From Rickettsiales endosymbiont of Stachyamoeba lipophora (GTDB lineage Bacteria > Pseudomonadota > Alphaproteobacteria > Rickettsiales > 33-17): a stretch of DNA of 64,000 nt. The notes beneath the pieces are model-generated. The model did not search any database. It was not told the DNA's origin and saw only the letters and a list, made by a program, of their open reading frames with translations. Positions within the stretch are counted from its first letter, which is position 1. Every line of letters starts with the position of its first letter. A program made the translations under genes and the position numbers. Below, piece by piece: positions 39,744 to 48,623 of this stretch. The stretch lies in NCBI RefSeq assembly GCF_003932735.1, contig NZ_CP033611.1:1029501-1093500 (forward strand). Direction: 5' to 3'.

Positions 39744-41618
39744 ATGATCTTTAGAAATAATCGGTATAGTCTCAGTAAGAACTATTTATATTTTACTACT
39801 GCTATTAGCTTAATTATTTTGATGTTTTATTTGTGGGTTGGTTGGCTCAACTACAATAAAATTAAAAGTGATTATCGTAATGAATTGCAGTCGGAGTTAT
39901 ATGCTATTGATGCTGAAATCATTAGAGCATTAGATTATATTTCCTATCTGTCTATCTTTATTGAAAATCAGGTAAAACATTATAATAGCGGTTTAAAGAA
40001 TGAGGCTGAGTTAGCAGATTTAGCCAAATTATTTGTTAAGTTGGATTATGATTATCGTAAACTGAATCTGCCTCCCATTTCACGATTTACCTGGGTAAAT
40101 CCAAATAGAGAAATTATTATTAATAGCCAGTTGGGTTTGCTAAGCAAAGATAAAATTGTAAGCTTGGCTCATAGAAAAAGTATTTATTTTGCGCGTAAAA
40201 ATCCATCTAAAGTAGTGGTGGATGAACCATCTTATGGTACCCTTTCTAAGATTTATTTGTTGCCGGTGGTGAAGGCGGTATGCGATAATATTACCGGGGA
40301 GTTGATTGGCTATATTAATATTGGGTTATCAATCGGAGGGCTATCTAAGTATTTTGAAGGTTCAATGAATACTAAAGAAATTTCCTATATTATATTTACT
40401 GAAAGCGGTACGGTTATCACCCAATCGTCCAAGCATAAAATTAAAGTTCCCAAAACATTTTTTATAGAGGAATTTGCAAATGGCATTCCTAAAAAGCTGA
40501 AATTTAATGGGGTTGAGTACGCAGCTGTTTATAAGTCATCCAAATATCCAGTAATTATTGCTGTAGGATACTATCCTTCAGTTATATGGGCTGATATTAA
40601 AAACAGTTTAAGTCTGCAGATAGCTCCTTTTATATTAATGTGTATTTTGTTTATTGTCATTCTTTATGAATTTCGTAACCGCTTATTTAAGCCGCTGTTT
40701 AATTTAACTAAATGTGCGGATGAAATTTCTAGAGGGAATTTAGATGTAGAAATTCCGCAATTAGAAGTAATTGAGCTAGATAACTTTGCTACCCAGCTTG
40801 GTAAAATTAAAAGTTATATTAATGAAATTATTGAGATTGAAAATCAACTACGGTTTGCCAAGCTAGAGGCAGACCGAGCTAATAATGCAAAATCCCAGTT
40901 TTTAGCTAATATGAGTCACGAACTTAGAACACCGCTTTTTACGGTTACGGGTTATGCTGAAGCCATTAAAGAACAAATTTATGGCCCGGTTGGGCAGGAA
41001 TATTTAATTGCTTCAGATAATATACTTTATGCAGGCCGCCATTTACTTACCTTAATTAATGATATTTTAGATTTATCTAAAGCTGAAGCTGGTAGTATGG
41101 AATTGCATGAAGATTATATTGATGTAGTAAAAAACATTACTGGGTGTCTGCAATTTATTTTGCAAATGGCAAATAAGAAAAATATTAAAGTGATTAACCA
41201 ATCAGATGAAATGTTACCTCTTTTATATGCGGATGAGCTAAGATTTAGGCAAATTATTTTAAATATTATCTCTAATGCAATTAAATTTACAGACACAAAT
41301 GGGTTAATAACTATTAACACTTTTATAGATAATAATAGCCAGCTGAAAATTTTAATTAAAGATAATGGGGTGGGCGTAGATGAAGGTGAGATACCACTGA
41401 TATTATCAGAATTTGGTCAGGCCCGTAATGCTTATTTACGTACGGATTATCAAGGCACGGGGCTGGGATTACCTCTTGCTATTAAATTTACCAAGATGCA
41501 TGGTGGCCAATTAGATTTTCATTCGGAAGTTGGTAAAGGAACTGAGGTTATAATTACTTTCCCTGCTTTCCGTTTAAAAAGAGAGTGTGAGAATAATGAA
41601 CAGCTTAGGATAGTTTAG
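39744..41618 (+). CDS. membrane sensor histidine kinase
   Basis: Two-component sensor kinase (624 residues). A first membrane segment at about 16-36 and a second at about 290-308 flank a ~250-residue periplasmic sensor domain, probably of the Cache type by size. A HAMP-like segment and a short coiled coil lead to the HisKA domain with NMSHELRTPL, phospho-acceptor H392. The ATPase domain has the N box (NIISNAIKFT), G1 (DNGVGV) and G2 (GTGLGLPLA). No receiver domain is attached and no response regulator is adjacent. The kinase core resembles the PleC/DivJ-type alphaproteobacterial kinases, so a cell-cycle role is possible. Confidence 0.85.
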   Translation: MIFRNNRYSLSKNYLYFTTAISLIILMFYLWVGWLNYNKIKSDYRNELQSELYAIDAEIIRALDYISYLSIFIENQVKHYNSGLKNEAELADLAKLFVKLDYDYRKLNLPPISRFTWVNPNREIIINSQLGLLSKDKIVSLAHRKSIYFARKNPSKVVVDEPSYGTLSKIYLLPVVKAVCDNITGELIGYINIGLSIGGLSKYFEGSMNTKEISYIIFTESGTVITQSSKHKIKVPKTFFIEEFANGIPKKLKFNGVEYAAVYKSSKYPVIIAVGYYPSVIWADIKNSLSLQIAPFILMCILFIVILYEFRNRLFKPLFNLTKCADEISRGNLDVEIPQLEVIELDNFATQLGKIKSYINEIIEIENQLRFAKLEADRANNAKSQFLANMSHELRTPLFTVTGYAEAIKEQIYGPVGQEYLIASDNILYAGRHLLTLINDILDLSKAEAGSMELHEDYIDVVKNITGCLQFILQMANKKNIKVINQSDEMLPLLYADELRFRQIILNIISNAIKFTDTNGLITINTFIDNNSQLKILIKDNGVGVDEGEIPLILSEFGQARNAYLRTDYQGTGLGLPLAIKFTKMHGGQLDFHSEVGKGTEVIITFPAFRLKRECENNEQLRIV

Positions 41619-41714
41619 CTTAGTTATTAGCTAGGATGCATGTAATAAGCTGTGAATCCCTATAATTTTTTATCATTAAGTTTAACGTATTGCGGTAGGT
41701 TTTGTCTGAAGGGT

Positions 41715-42050
41715 TTTAAATCAAATTTTGAGAAATATCTGTTTCATTTTTCTTAGAACATATACGGTATGCCTCTCGGCCCAGCTATTTTTTTGATTGC
41801 TATGCCATTCCCTGGCAATTAATTCAAAAGAGTTATCAGAGTTTAATTGTTGCTGAACTTTTTCTTCCTTTTTAACTACCGAAGGATCAATATTATTTAC
41901 AGGCTGCCTTTTGGCTTGCAGGCTCTTTTCTCTTTACCACCAAAGCGATATTTCAAACGCCAATACTTGCTGCTACTCGGCATAACCTCAAGGTATAATC
42001 CCTTCTCATCGGACAGTTTACGGGCTTTATCGCTAGGTTTAGCATGTATC
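41715..42050 (-). pseudogene. remnant of a second P4-type integrase (N-terminal part)
   Basis: Reading the minus strand in shifted frames gives AKPSDKARKLSDEKGLYLEV, SSKYWRLKYRFGGKEK, then after a deletion of about 60 bases DPSVVKKEEKVQQQL and ELIAREWHSNQKNSWAERH. These align with residues ~8-125 of the intact integrase at 52532-53716, but many residues differ, so it is an older relative and not a fresh copy. The C-terminal catalytic domain is missing. It lies in the same orientation relative to the att copy at 42226 as the intact integrase does to the tRNA. This marks a tandem second element. Confidence 0.85.
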
Positions 42051-42058
42051 CGTTAGCA

Positions 42059-42098
42059 TGGGGGCATCTCCATTAATGCGGAGGAATTGTTGCCCCCA
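42059..42098. repeat. inverted repeat, putative arm sites of the remnant integrase
   Basis: TGGGGGCA at 42059-42066 is matched by TGCCCCCA at 42091-42098, a perfect 8-base inverted pair, followed by GGCCCC and ACCCCC runs up to about 42118. GC-rich runs are rare in this window. The position between the integrase remnant and the att copy suggests arm-type binding sites of that integrase. This is inference. Confidence 0.4.
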
Positions 42099-42225
42099 AT
42101 TATGGCCCCAAATACCCCCGGATGTTAATATACTATGTTGGATATTATTGGACGATGATTTAACTCAAAAGGCGCTTTTTATCAAGGGTTTCTGGATTAT
42201 ATTGGACTTTGTAAGATATGAAGCT

Positions 42226-42240
42226 GGCGGTGGGGTGGCG
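42226..42240. other. distal attachment site, degenerate tRNA-Ser 3' end
   Basis: GGCGG-TGGGGTGG matches the terminal GGCGGATGGGGTGG of the tRNA-Ser gene on this strand with one base missing. The similarity continues about 80 bases to the left (from 42147) against 53802-53879, including GGCGCTTTTT.TCAAGGGTT and GAAGCTGGCGG. That flank belongs to the older element and shows the two att regions share ancestry. Confidence 0.65.
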
Positions 42241-42300
42241 TTCATATTATAGGTGAAGTAGCTTGATTTCCCTAAGGTTGTTATTTAGGTTATTTACAAG

Positions 42301-42320
42301 GTACCCTCAAAAGTACCCAC
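42301..42320. repeat. putative integrase arm sites, distal end
   Basis: GTACCCTC at 42301-42308 and GTACCCAC at 42313-42320 are direct repeats with 12-base spacing, 60-80 bases inside the att copy. The same GTACCCAC occurs near the other end of the element at 53746-53753. Paired repeats inside both ends fit arm-type integrase sites. Confidence 0.5.
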
Positions 42321-42483
42321 AGAAGATTTTTTGTATTACAGGTTCTTGCTGATTTTTGTAAAAATTTATCTGCTAGTGTTCTTATAGTCTTATATGAAAA
42401 TTGCTATAATAAATATTTGTTTGAAATATTTTCTCTCTAAATTATAAGTTAATAATCTAAACTGATAAAGCTTATAAAAAACA

Positions 42484-43623
42484 ATGGAAGAAGCAAAAAA
42501 GATAAAAAAGTATAAGAAATTTAAATCCCTAAAATATCCATTCGGTTTTGATAAAAATGAAGAAATCTTTTATCCATGGGTTTGGGATAAAGTACAAAAG
42601 AAGAAACTTCCAAATGATAAAATTCAAACAGGCAATAAATGCAATTTAACATATAAAAATGTAAAGCTATCTTATGCTAAAAACTCTGAAACACCTCATT
42701 TTAAATCTCAAAAAGGAGAAAACATAAATCAAGAAAATCAAGCTTCGATAAATATGAGTGCTTCTCACTATTTAACCCAGTTGTTAGTTCAGAAAAAAAA
42801 GGAAGTACCAATACCAAGCACACAAAGATATTTAATTAATCAAAATATTTTGAATAACTGGTTATATGACGGGCATAAAATATTTCATAGAAAGAATAAA
42901 GCAAAAGAATACTATAATTTCAAGGAATTTATTTTAGAGCAAACTAAGTTTAATGAGCAAAAAGATTATAAACATAATCTTTTAGAGATAGATTATGGTG
43001 GAGAATATTTTGGCATCCATAGTATAGAGATCAATATTTCAGGTGCTAATTTAATTGATAATGCAGTAAATCATGATCTCATAAAAAATAAATTAACTCA
43101 TGATCAAGAGGTGACTTCATTTAGAAAAAAAGTATTCGATATAGTTGCTTATGATATTAATATAGAACCTATACTCATAATAGAAATTATTGTTAATTCT
43201 GATATTACGGAAGAGAAATATGAATTAATGAAAATGATTGATATTCCAAGTATTAAGGTTAATATTAAGGAGCTTGATCCATATGATCCCGAGACGGCTT
43301 ACCCATTAACACATGATAATAGCTCGTGGGTCCATAATCCTAAATTCGAAAATGAAATAAATTTATTATCCCAAATAGCGCAGATACAATTAGCGAAAAA
43401 TTACGAGATTTATCTCAAAGAGCAGAAGGAAAAGCTTAGTTTATTATTCATACCAGAAGTGCAAGATTATACTAATCTGGCATCCCAAATTACTGAAGTT
43501 ATTCAAATAAAAGAGCAATCATTAGAACCAACTTTTCAACCTACTGTAGATCGAGCTAAATTATCTATCTTTCAAAGACTCATATCTTTTCTGAAATATA
43601 ATTGGTTTAAAATAAGATGGTAA
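42484..43623 (+). CDS. putative CoiA-like nuclease, satellite cargo
   Basis: A 379-residue protein I cannot assign firmly. The layout recalls competence protein CoiA and related proteins: an N-terminal region with a short CxL...KLSYAKNS.TPHF segment (about 53-73) like the degenerate zinc/HFAH region, a SASHYLTQLLVQKKK segment like the family's H.xxK helix, then FDIVAYD (D219) and IIEIIVNS (E234) followed by EEKYELMKMIDIPSIKVNI, which matches the D...EIxVTH...eK...IPxIEI nuclease pattern. The catalytic Gln/Lys after the Glu is not obvious. It is the outermost gene at the distal end, convergent with the R-M genes, where satellites carry defence cargo. It is also very Lys/Asn-rich. Confidence 0.4.
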   Translation: MEEAKKIKKYKKFKSLKYPFGFDKNEEIFYPWVWDKVQKKKLPNDKIQTGNKCNLTYKNVKLSYAKNSETPHFKSQKGENINQENQASINMSASHYLTQLLVQKKKEVPIPSTQRYLINQNILNNWLYDGHKIFHRKNKAKEYYNFKEFILEQTKFNEQKDYKHNLLEIDYGGEYFGIHSIEINISGANLIDNAVNHDLIKNKLTHDQEVTSFRKKVFDIVAYDINIEPILIIEIIVNSDITEEKYELMKMIDIPSIKVNIKELDPYDPETAYPLTHDNSSWVHNPKFENEINLLSQIAQIQLAKNYEIYLKEQKEKLSLLFIPEVQDYTNLASQITEVIQIKEQSLEPTFQPTVDRAKLSIFQRLISFLKYNWFKIRW

Positions 43624-43637
43624 GATAAATTAAATTA

Positions 43638-44621
43638 TCAAAAAGCATCCTCCATTGATGTTGCGCTTCTTAATTTTTCATATGTTGTATATCTATGTCC
43701 CTGTGAAGCCTTAACCCTACCATTAGGAACCAACCTTAGTGGTTTAATTTCTTGGGGAGCTTCAGAAAAATATACAATATATTTGTCGGTATCTTTGTAA
43801 GGTTTAATAGACTGTATTTTTGCAATATGAGTTATAGCCGAAATAGGTGCAACCTGATACAGCGCAAGGTATTTGAGATTTGGTATTATAGCAGCACTAA
43901 TTCTTAAAGCCCACCAACAATGTTGCTTAATAAAAACTTCCTCTACTCCCCATGGTTTTGCCGAAGCAACAATTGTATCAATATCACTCACCGCAATATC
44001 TTGTTTAGACAATTTAAGCGATTGCTGAATTTCCTCTAAAAACGGTGTGAACTTATAAATACATTCGTTCTTAGAATTTTTAAACCTTTCAAGAGTAATA
44101 ACCTCTATAGGAAAATTAAATTTATTTTTTAAAACGGCCGCAAGCTTATCATGAATTTGATCAATTATTACAAGTATGCAAAACTCCTGCCCAAAAATAA
44201 GATGCTCAAGCATTCTATCAATATTAGGAAAGTTGGAATTTCTAAGATAATTTTGACAAATTTCATTTATCTCTTTATCGCTCTCAATAGTTTCTCTAAG
44301 AATTTTCTTAACTAAAAGCCCATCATCTTCATATGATAAATTAATTCTCAACAATTGAGAGGCAATGTGCCTTATAGAATCATGTGACGCCAGTTCAACT
44401 TCAACAACATACAGCCTTGGTTTATTAGGGCTACTAAAGTCTAACAAATACCCATCAGGAATACTTTGATGTTGATTTTTCTTACCCAAACGCTTTTTAA
44501 TATTAAGATAAATGTGGTCCTTACCAAAAAGTTTATTGCGAACTTCCCATACAGCTTCCTCAAGCTCTGTTTCTAAAGAAAAAGGAAATTCATAGTATTC
44601 ATGTTTATTATTCCAGAGCAT
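43638..44621 (-). CDS. PD-(D/E)XK-like partner of the type IIG enzyme
   Basis: A 327-residue protein of unknown function. An N-terminal nuclease-like core has PDG (D56) and, after a beta strand, VVEVELASHDSIRHIASQLLR; the E74-x-E76 pattern stands where E-x-K is usual. A separate C-terminal domain (about 215-327) has YLALYQVAPISAITHIA, IKPLRLVP and QGHRYTTYEKLRSA. I have seen such a tail in other nuclease-type proteins but cannot name it. Its ATG overlaps the stop of the R-M gene (TAATG), so the two are co-translated and probably act together, as restriction subunit, specificity helper or modified-DNA sensor. Confidence 0.5.
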   Translation of the reverse strand: MLWNNKHEYYEFPFSLETELEEAVWEVRNKLFGKDHIYLNIKKRLGKKNQHQSIPDGYLLDFSSPNKPRLYVVEVELASHDSIRHIASQLLRINLSYEDDGLLVKKILRETIESDKEINEICQNYLRNSNFPNIDRMLEHLIFGQEFCILVIIDQIHDKLAAVLKNKFNFPIEVITLERFKNSKNECIYKFTPFLEEIQQSLKLSKQDIAVSDIDTIVASAKPWGVEEVFIKQHCWWALRISAAIIPNLKYLALYQVAPISAITHIAKIQSIKPYKDTDKYIVYFSEAPQEIKPLRLVPNGRVKASQGHRYTTYEKLRSATSMEDAF

Positions 44622-47600
44622 TATTTCCTCACACTATCTTCAACAATCCTAATTTCCTCATCTGTAAGACCGTAGAGTTTGTAGACTATGGCATTTATTT
44701 CTTTGTCGGTTGCTTCAATCTGCCTTTGAATTTTGGTTTTGTCATTGGGGTTATTGGTGGATAGAAGCTTCTTATTCAGCTCAAGCATATTTTCTGCAAG
44801 TGAGGATAGTTTATCATGAATGGCTTTGTCTGGTTTTTTGGATAGGTCGAGTTTTGGGATTGGGAAAGCCTCTAAATATCTGTTTTGAAATCTAAAATAT
44901 CCACCACGTAATGTATGTGCAGTTTGCGCAATGAAAAACTTCAATATACTAGAATTAAGTAAACCCAAGTAAAATAATTTTGATCCCATACTATCCGTTA
45001 TAGAAATAGTATATACTGTAGTAGTATGGTACATTGTACCATCAGCATCGAATGTTAAATTTGGTGAATTTGCAATTTCAGGAGTCATGATTTTAGGTGT
45101 AGCAAACTCTACTAAATTTTTAGGATAAATATACGCATAAAAATTCTCATGCTTCATCCTACTATTTTCACGTTTCTCCAGCTCGTCTTTATTTTCTAGT
45201 AGATATTGCCATCCGAGGGGATAATTAGCTTTCAAGTAATCTTGCGACATTAAATTTGCTTTGCCATTTTCAAGAAGGTATGGAAATATCACAACATTTT
45301 TAGGTGATGGTTTACTGTATCTTTTAACATCCTTACCCATCAAAAATGGTTTTATTAAATCATTTTCAATTTCTATTTCTTTATCTAAGGATTTTGAATA
45401 ACACGTTGAGGTATGTTTAGATTGCTTTATTAACTCTAAAACATAAATTTTATCAGCGCTTGTTTGTAACCCAACAAATATCTTTCTAGTAACATCTTTA
45501 AGCCTTAGTGGTAATTTAGAGATTGTATCTAATACTTTTTGCTTATCATTGGATAAAAAATGCCAATTATTATCAACTTCAGGCTGGTTTAGTGAAATAA
45601 AATTTTTATTTAAGGTTTTATCATTTTTAATATTTAGGGCAATATCTGATTCTAGTATTGCATAGTCAAACTTTTTATTAAATGCTTTTTTAAGGATAGT
45701 AATAGCGGTATAGGTAGTTGCTCCATCAAATATTTGAGCACTACCGAAACTAACAATTTTGTGCAAAGCTTTATTACTCGCTAAGTAGTTTCTTAGCTTT
45801 TGCCCCATTTCAGATTGGAAAAATTTATGAGGCTGGATAAAGCCTAAGTAGCCTTTAGATTTAAGCAAGCTGAACCCTTTTTCATTAAATAAAATGTATA
45901 TATCAAAGTTTTTATCAGCAGACATATATTCGGATTTAAAGTAAGCTACTGAACTGCCAAACATTTCCTGTAAAGTTTGAATACGTGCATACGGCGGATT
46001 TCCCACTACTGCATCAAAACCGCCATCTTTGAATACCAGAGGAAACTCGCTTTGCCAGTCAAACGGGTTTACGCGTGTCTTTTCTTCTTCTGATTGATTT
46101 GGATATTTACTATAAAAATCTGTTCCTACTAAAGAATTACCGCATTTTATATTATCCCCTAAATCAGGTAATGCTCTTTCTTTAAATAACTTAAGCTGCT
46201 CGCCTACAGTTTCCTGGGTTTCATTCTCTAAAACCTTAATAAGCAGTGATAGCTTACTTACCTCAACAGCCTGTGAATCAATATCCACTCCGTAAATATT
46301 ATTGGTAAGGATTTTTTTGCGTTCGGAAATAGTTAACTTATAATTACTGTCCCCAATTTTATAGAACTTATCCTTATACTTTTTAGGGTGGTTTACATAA
46401 TAATCTAAATGCCAGTTAAGTAAAAATTGGTAAGCTCCTAGTAAGAATGAGCCTGAACCACAGGCAGGGTCAAGCACTCTTATCATGCTTACTTGTTCTG
46501 GCGTTTTATCTTTAAGTAATTCACCTATAGTATTTTTAATAATATAATCGACAATATAGCTTGGAGTGTAATATACCCCTCCGGCTTTTTTCACTTCAGG
46601 CTTTTGTTCAATTTTTACACTTTTACCAGTAGAAGATACAGTAATTACCTGTCCTAAAAATCTTTCATAAATATTACCCAAAATTTCAGGAGGTAGAGCT
46701 GAAAATTCATAGGGACACGGATAATACATTGAAGCGATAATTTCCTTTAATGGTTTATCATCAATTTTAAGATTAGGAGTTATAGAATCTTGATAATTAG
46801 CTCTGCCTTTTTCTAATTTAAAATGAAATAGGCCGGAATTATATTTATCATCTGCTTCTCTAAAAACATTACGAACTAGCTTTTGATATATATCTTTATT
46901 TTTGGAAGTATTAAGTAATCTATTCTCATCTTCAATTTTTCTATCTTCACAAATTCTTAGGAATATAAGACGATCAATGATCATCTGAACTGCGTAGTTT
47001 AAATCTTTTTCGGCTATTGAGTGATTATTAGAAATAATGTTTTTAGCAAGCAACTCACGCCATTTTTCAATATCTTTTAAAAACTCTTCATCTACCGGAA
47101 TAACACCTTTTTTAGGGCGCTTTTCTACAAAATGATCAAAGGAACCTTTAAGAATGGCATCCTTTGAAAATACTCCTGCTATCTCATCCCATTTATCAAT
47201 ATACTCATCAAAGGTATAATGCATGATAATAGAATTGCTGGGCTTATCATCATGCAAAGGTTTTATACGCGTATCGTAAACTGCAAATTCTTTAAAGTTG
47301 GTAATAATGCTAATAGGTAGTTTAGCGTTCCAGCCATATTTTCTAATTTGCAGAACTGATTTTTCATCTTTTGCTATGTTGATTGTAGGCTTTTTTGCTT
47401 CTACAAAAAACTTTCGAACTCCGCCTATCCTAAAAGTATAATCAGGCCTTTTTAAAGATTCCTCAGATGACTTAATAATATCTTCAGTGACAACTTCTCT
47501 ATAACTTGGAGAGTACCCTTCTTTGTTTCTTATATCCCAATTAAGAGCTTCAAAAAGTGAATCAATATAGTCAGTTCTAGTTTGGGCTTCGTTATAGCTG

Positions 47601-47671
47601 TTAATTTTGCCTAGATGCATTAAATGATCAAACTTTTCTACTAGATGCTTTATCGAATTGGGCACTGTCAT
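44621..47671 (-). CDS. type IIG restriction-modification enzyme
   Basis: A 1016-residue fused nuclease-methyltransferase. The N-terminal domain has a PD-(D/E)XK core, RPDYTF (D77) and FVEAKKP (E91, K93). A helical connector (about 200-365) leads to an N6-adenine methyltransferase with YYTPSYIVDYI, motif I VLDPACGSGSF (401-409) and motif IV GNPPY (557-561). A C-terminal target-recognition region (about 730-960) ends with LRGGYFRFQNRYLEAFPIP. Such enzymes methylate their site and cut unmodified phage DNA. All catalytic residues are intact. It ends in TAATG overlap with the partner gene. Defence cargo of the satellite. Confidence 0.82.
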   Translation of the reverse strand: MTVPNSIKHLVEKFDHLMHLGKINSYNEAQTRTDYIDSLFEALNWDIRNKEGYSPSYREVVTEDIIKSSEESLKRPDYTFRIGGVRKFFVEAKKPTINIAKDEKSVLQIRKYGWNAKLPISIITNFKEFAVYDTRIKPLHDDKPSNSIIMHYTFDEYIDKWDEIAGVFSKDAILKGSFDHFVEKRPKKGVIPVDEEFLKDIEKWRELLAKNIISNNHSIAEKDLNYAVQMIIDRLIFLRICEDRKIEDENRLLNTSKNKDIYQKLVRNVFREADDKYNSGLFHFKLEKGRANYQDSITPNLKIDDKPLKEIIASMYYPCPYEFSALPPEILGNIYERFLGQVITVSSTGKSVKIEQKPEVKKAGGVYYTPSYIVDYIIKNTIGELLKDKTPEQVSMIRVLDPACGSGSFLLGAYQFLLNWHLDYYVNHPKKYKDKFYKIGDSNYKLTISERKKILTNNIYGVDIDSQAVEVSKLSLLIKVLENETQETVGEQLKLFKERALPDLGDNIKCGNSLVGTDFYSKYPNQSEEEKTRVNPFDWQSEFPLVFKDGGFDAVVGNPPYARIQTLQEMFGSSVAYFKSEYMSADKNFDIYILFNEKGFSLLKSKGYLGFIQPHKFFQSEMGQKLRNYLASNKALHKIVSFGSAQIFDGATTYTAITILKKAFNKKFDYAILESDIALNIKNDKTLNKNFISLNQPEVDNNWHFLSNDKQKVLDTISKLPLRLKDVTRKIFVGLQTSADKIYVLELIKQSKHTSTCYSKSLDKEIEIENDLIKPFLMGKDVKRYSKPSPKNVVIFPYLLENGKANLMSQDYLKANYPLGWQYLLENKDELEKRENSRMKHENFYAYIYPKNLVEFATPKIMTPEIANSPNLTFDADGTMYHTTTVYTISITDSMGSKLFYLGLLNSSILKFFIAQTAHTLRGGYFRFQNRYLEAFPIPKLDLSKKPDKAIHDKLSSLAENMLELNKKLLSTNNPNDKTKIQRQIEATDKEINAIVYKLYGLTDEEIRIVEDSVRK

Positions 47672-47766
47672 TGTTAACTCATTAATACAAATATATTAAT
47701 ATGTTAACCTATAAAGATATATTTCTCAATTTCTAATTTATTAAGGATGTTGGGCGGTTGCTTATA

Positions 47767-48177
47767 TTATTCTTTATCTTGAATCAATATCCTTCTAGCC
47801 ATTTCTTTTAAAGCTTCATTATTAATTTTCAGCAATGGTTTTGTATTAGTATGTTCAACAGCTAAAACTTTATCTGTCTGACCAAGATAAACTTTACCGA
47901 GATGAATTAACATTTTTATGTTACCATCCATTGCTACTTCCATTTGTTTCATTCTGATTAAGAAGTTTCTAAGAGCATAACCTTGGTCAAAGCTTGCTTT
48001 AGTATCAATATCTTTTAGTAACGTTCCATAAAATGCATCATTTGATAAACCTAAGTAATGACGAATACCTTCTTTAGAGCAATTCATGGCAGCTAAACAT
48101 ATTATCTTATCTTTATCATCTTTCCTTAGTATGGTTTTACTGCGTGGTCTACCCTTTGGATTATTCGATTTCCTCAC
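47767..48177 (-). CDS. small HTH protein resembling phage terminase small subunit
   Basis: A 136-residue basic protein. It starts with KSNNPKGRPRSK, typical of small terminase and phage HTH proteins. A helix-turn-helix follows (IICLAAMNCSKEGIRHYLGLSNDAFYGTLL), then a helical part with MDGNIKMLIHLGKVYLGQTDK. The start is GTG, with CGGAG upstream. In satellites of the PICI type a TerS homologue redirects a helper phage's packaging; that role here is inference. A general phage-type DNA-binding regulator is the alternative. Confidence 0.45.
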   Translation of the reverse strand: MRKSNNPKGRPRSKTILRKDDKDKIICLAAMNCSKEGIRHYLGLSNDAFYGTLLKDIDTKASFDQGYALRNFLIRMKQMEVAMDGNIKMLIHLGKVYLGQTDKVLAVEHTNTKPLLKINNEALKEMARRILIQDKE

Positions 48178-48199
48178 TTTTTACTCCGTTAACTAAAAT

Positions 48200-48613
48200 T
48201 TAATTATTACCAATACCCCACCTTTTAAATGTTTGAATAGTTTGTACATATTGTTCTTCTGGTGGGTTAGAGCTACCTTTTAATAATAGTTCATTTTCAA
48301 GGTAAAGGCTTGTTATTTCATTAAAGGCAGCTTTCTTTGCTTCATTGATATCTACTCCACCATCATAATACATTATACTTACTCGTTCTTCATATAATTC
48401 TTGGTAATACTCTTTTGAAGTATGTGAATTATTTAGTATCAACAAGCTTTTAATGCTTAGTATTTGCTGGGTGGCGCAGGTGGCGTTATTTTGGTAATTA
48501 TTATAATTGTTTATAATAGCTAATTTGTAATCATTTAGGAAACCTGTGGGTTTTACCTGAGTTAAATTAGTATTTTCTGTAATATTACATAATTTGTTTG
48601 AAAACTGTGCCAC
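48200..48613 (-). CDS. hypothetical satellite protein
   Basis: A 137-residue protein with no family I recognise. It is mostly helical, Asn-rich in the first third (NNYNNYQNN), and ends with EEQYVQTIQTFKRWGIGNN. The GTG start overlaps a GGTGG ribosome-binding region. It lies 10 bases after the helicase gene and 22 before the TerS-like gene, so it is part of the replication operon. Confidence 0.6.
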   Translation of the reverse strand: MAQFSNKLCNITENTNLTQVKPTGFLNDYKLAIINNYNNYQNNATCATQQILSIKSLLILNNSHTSKEYYQELYEERVSIMYYDGGVDINEAKKAAFNEITSLYLENELLLKGSSNPPEEQYVQTIQTFKRWGIGNN

Positions 48614-48623
48614 CGTGCCACCT

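Noticed and set aside
41847-42252. Two small plus-strand frames
   Set aside because: They run antisense through the integrase remnant and the att flank; the minus-strand reading aligns with the intact integrase.
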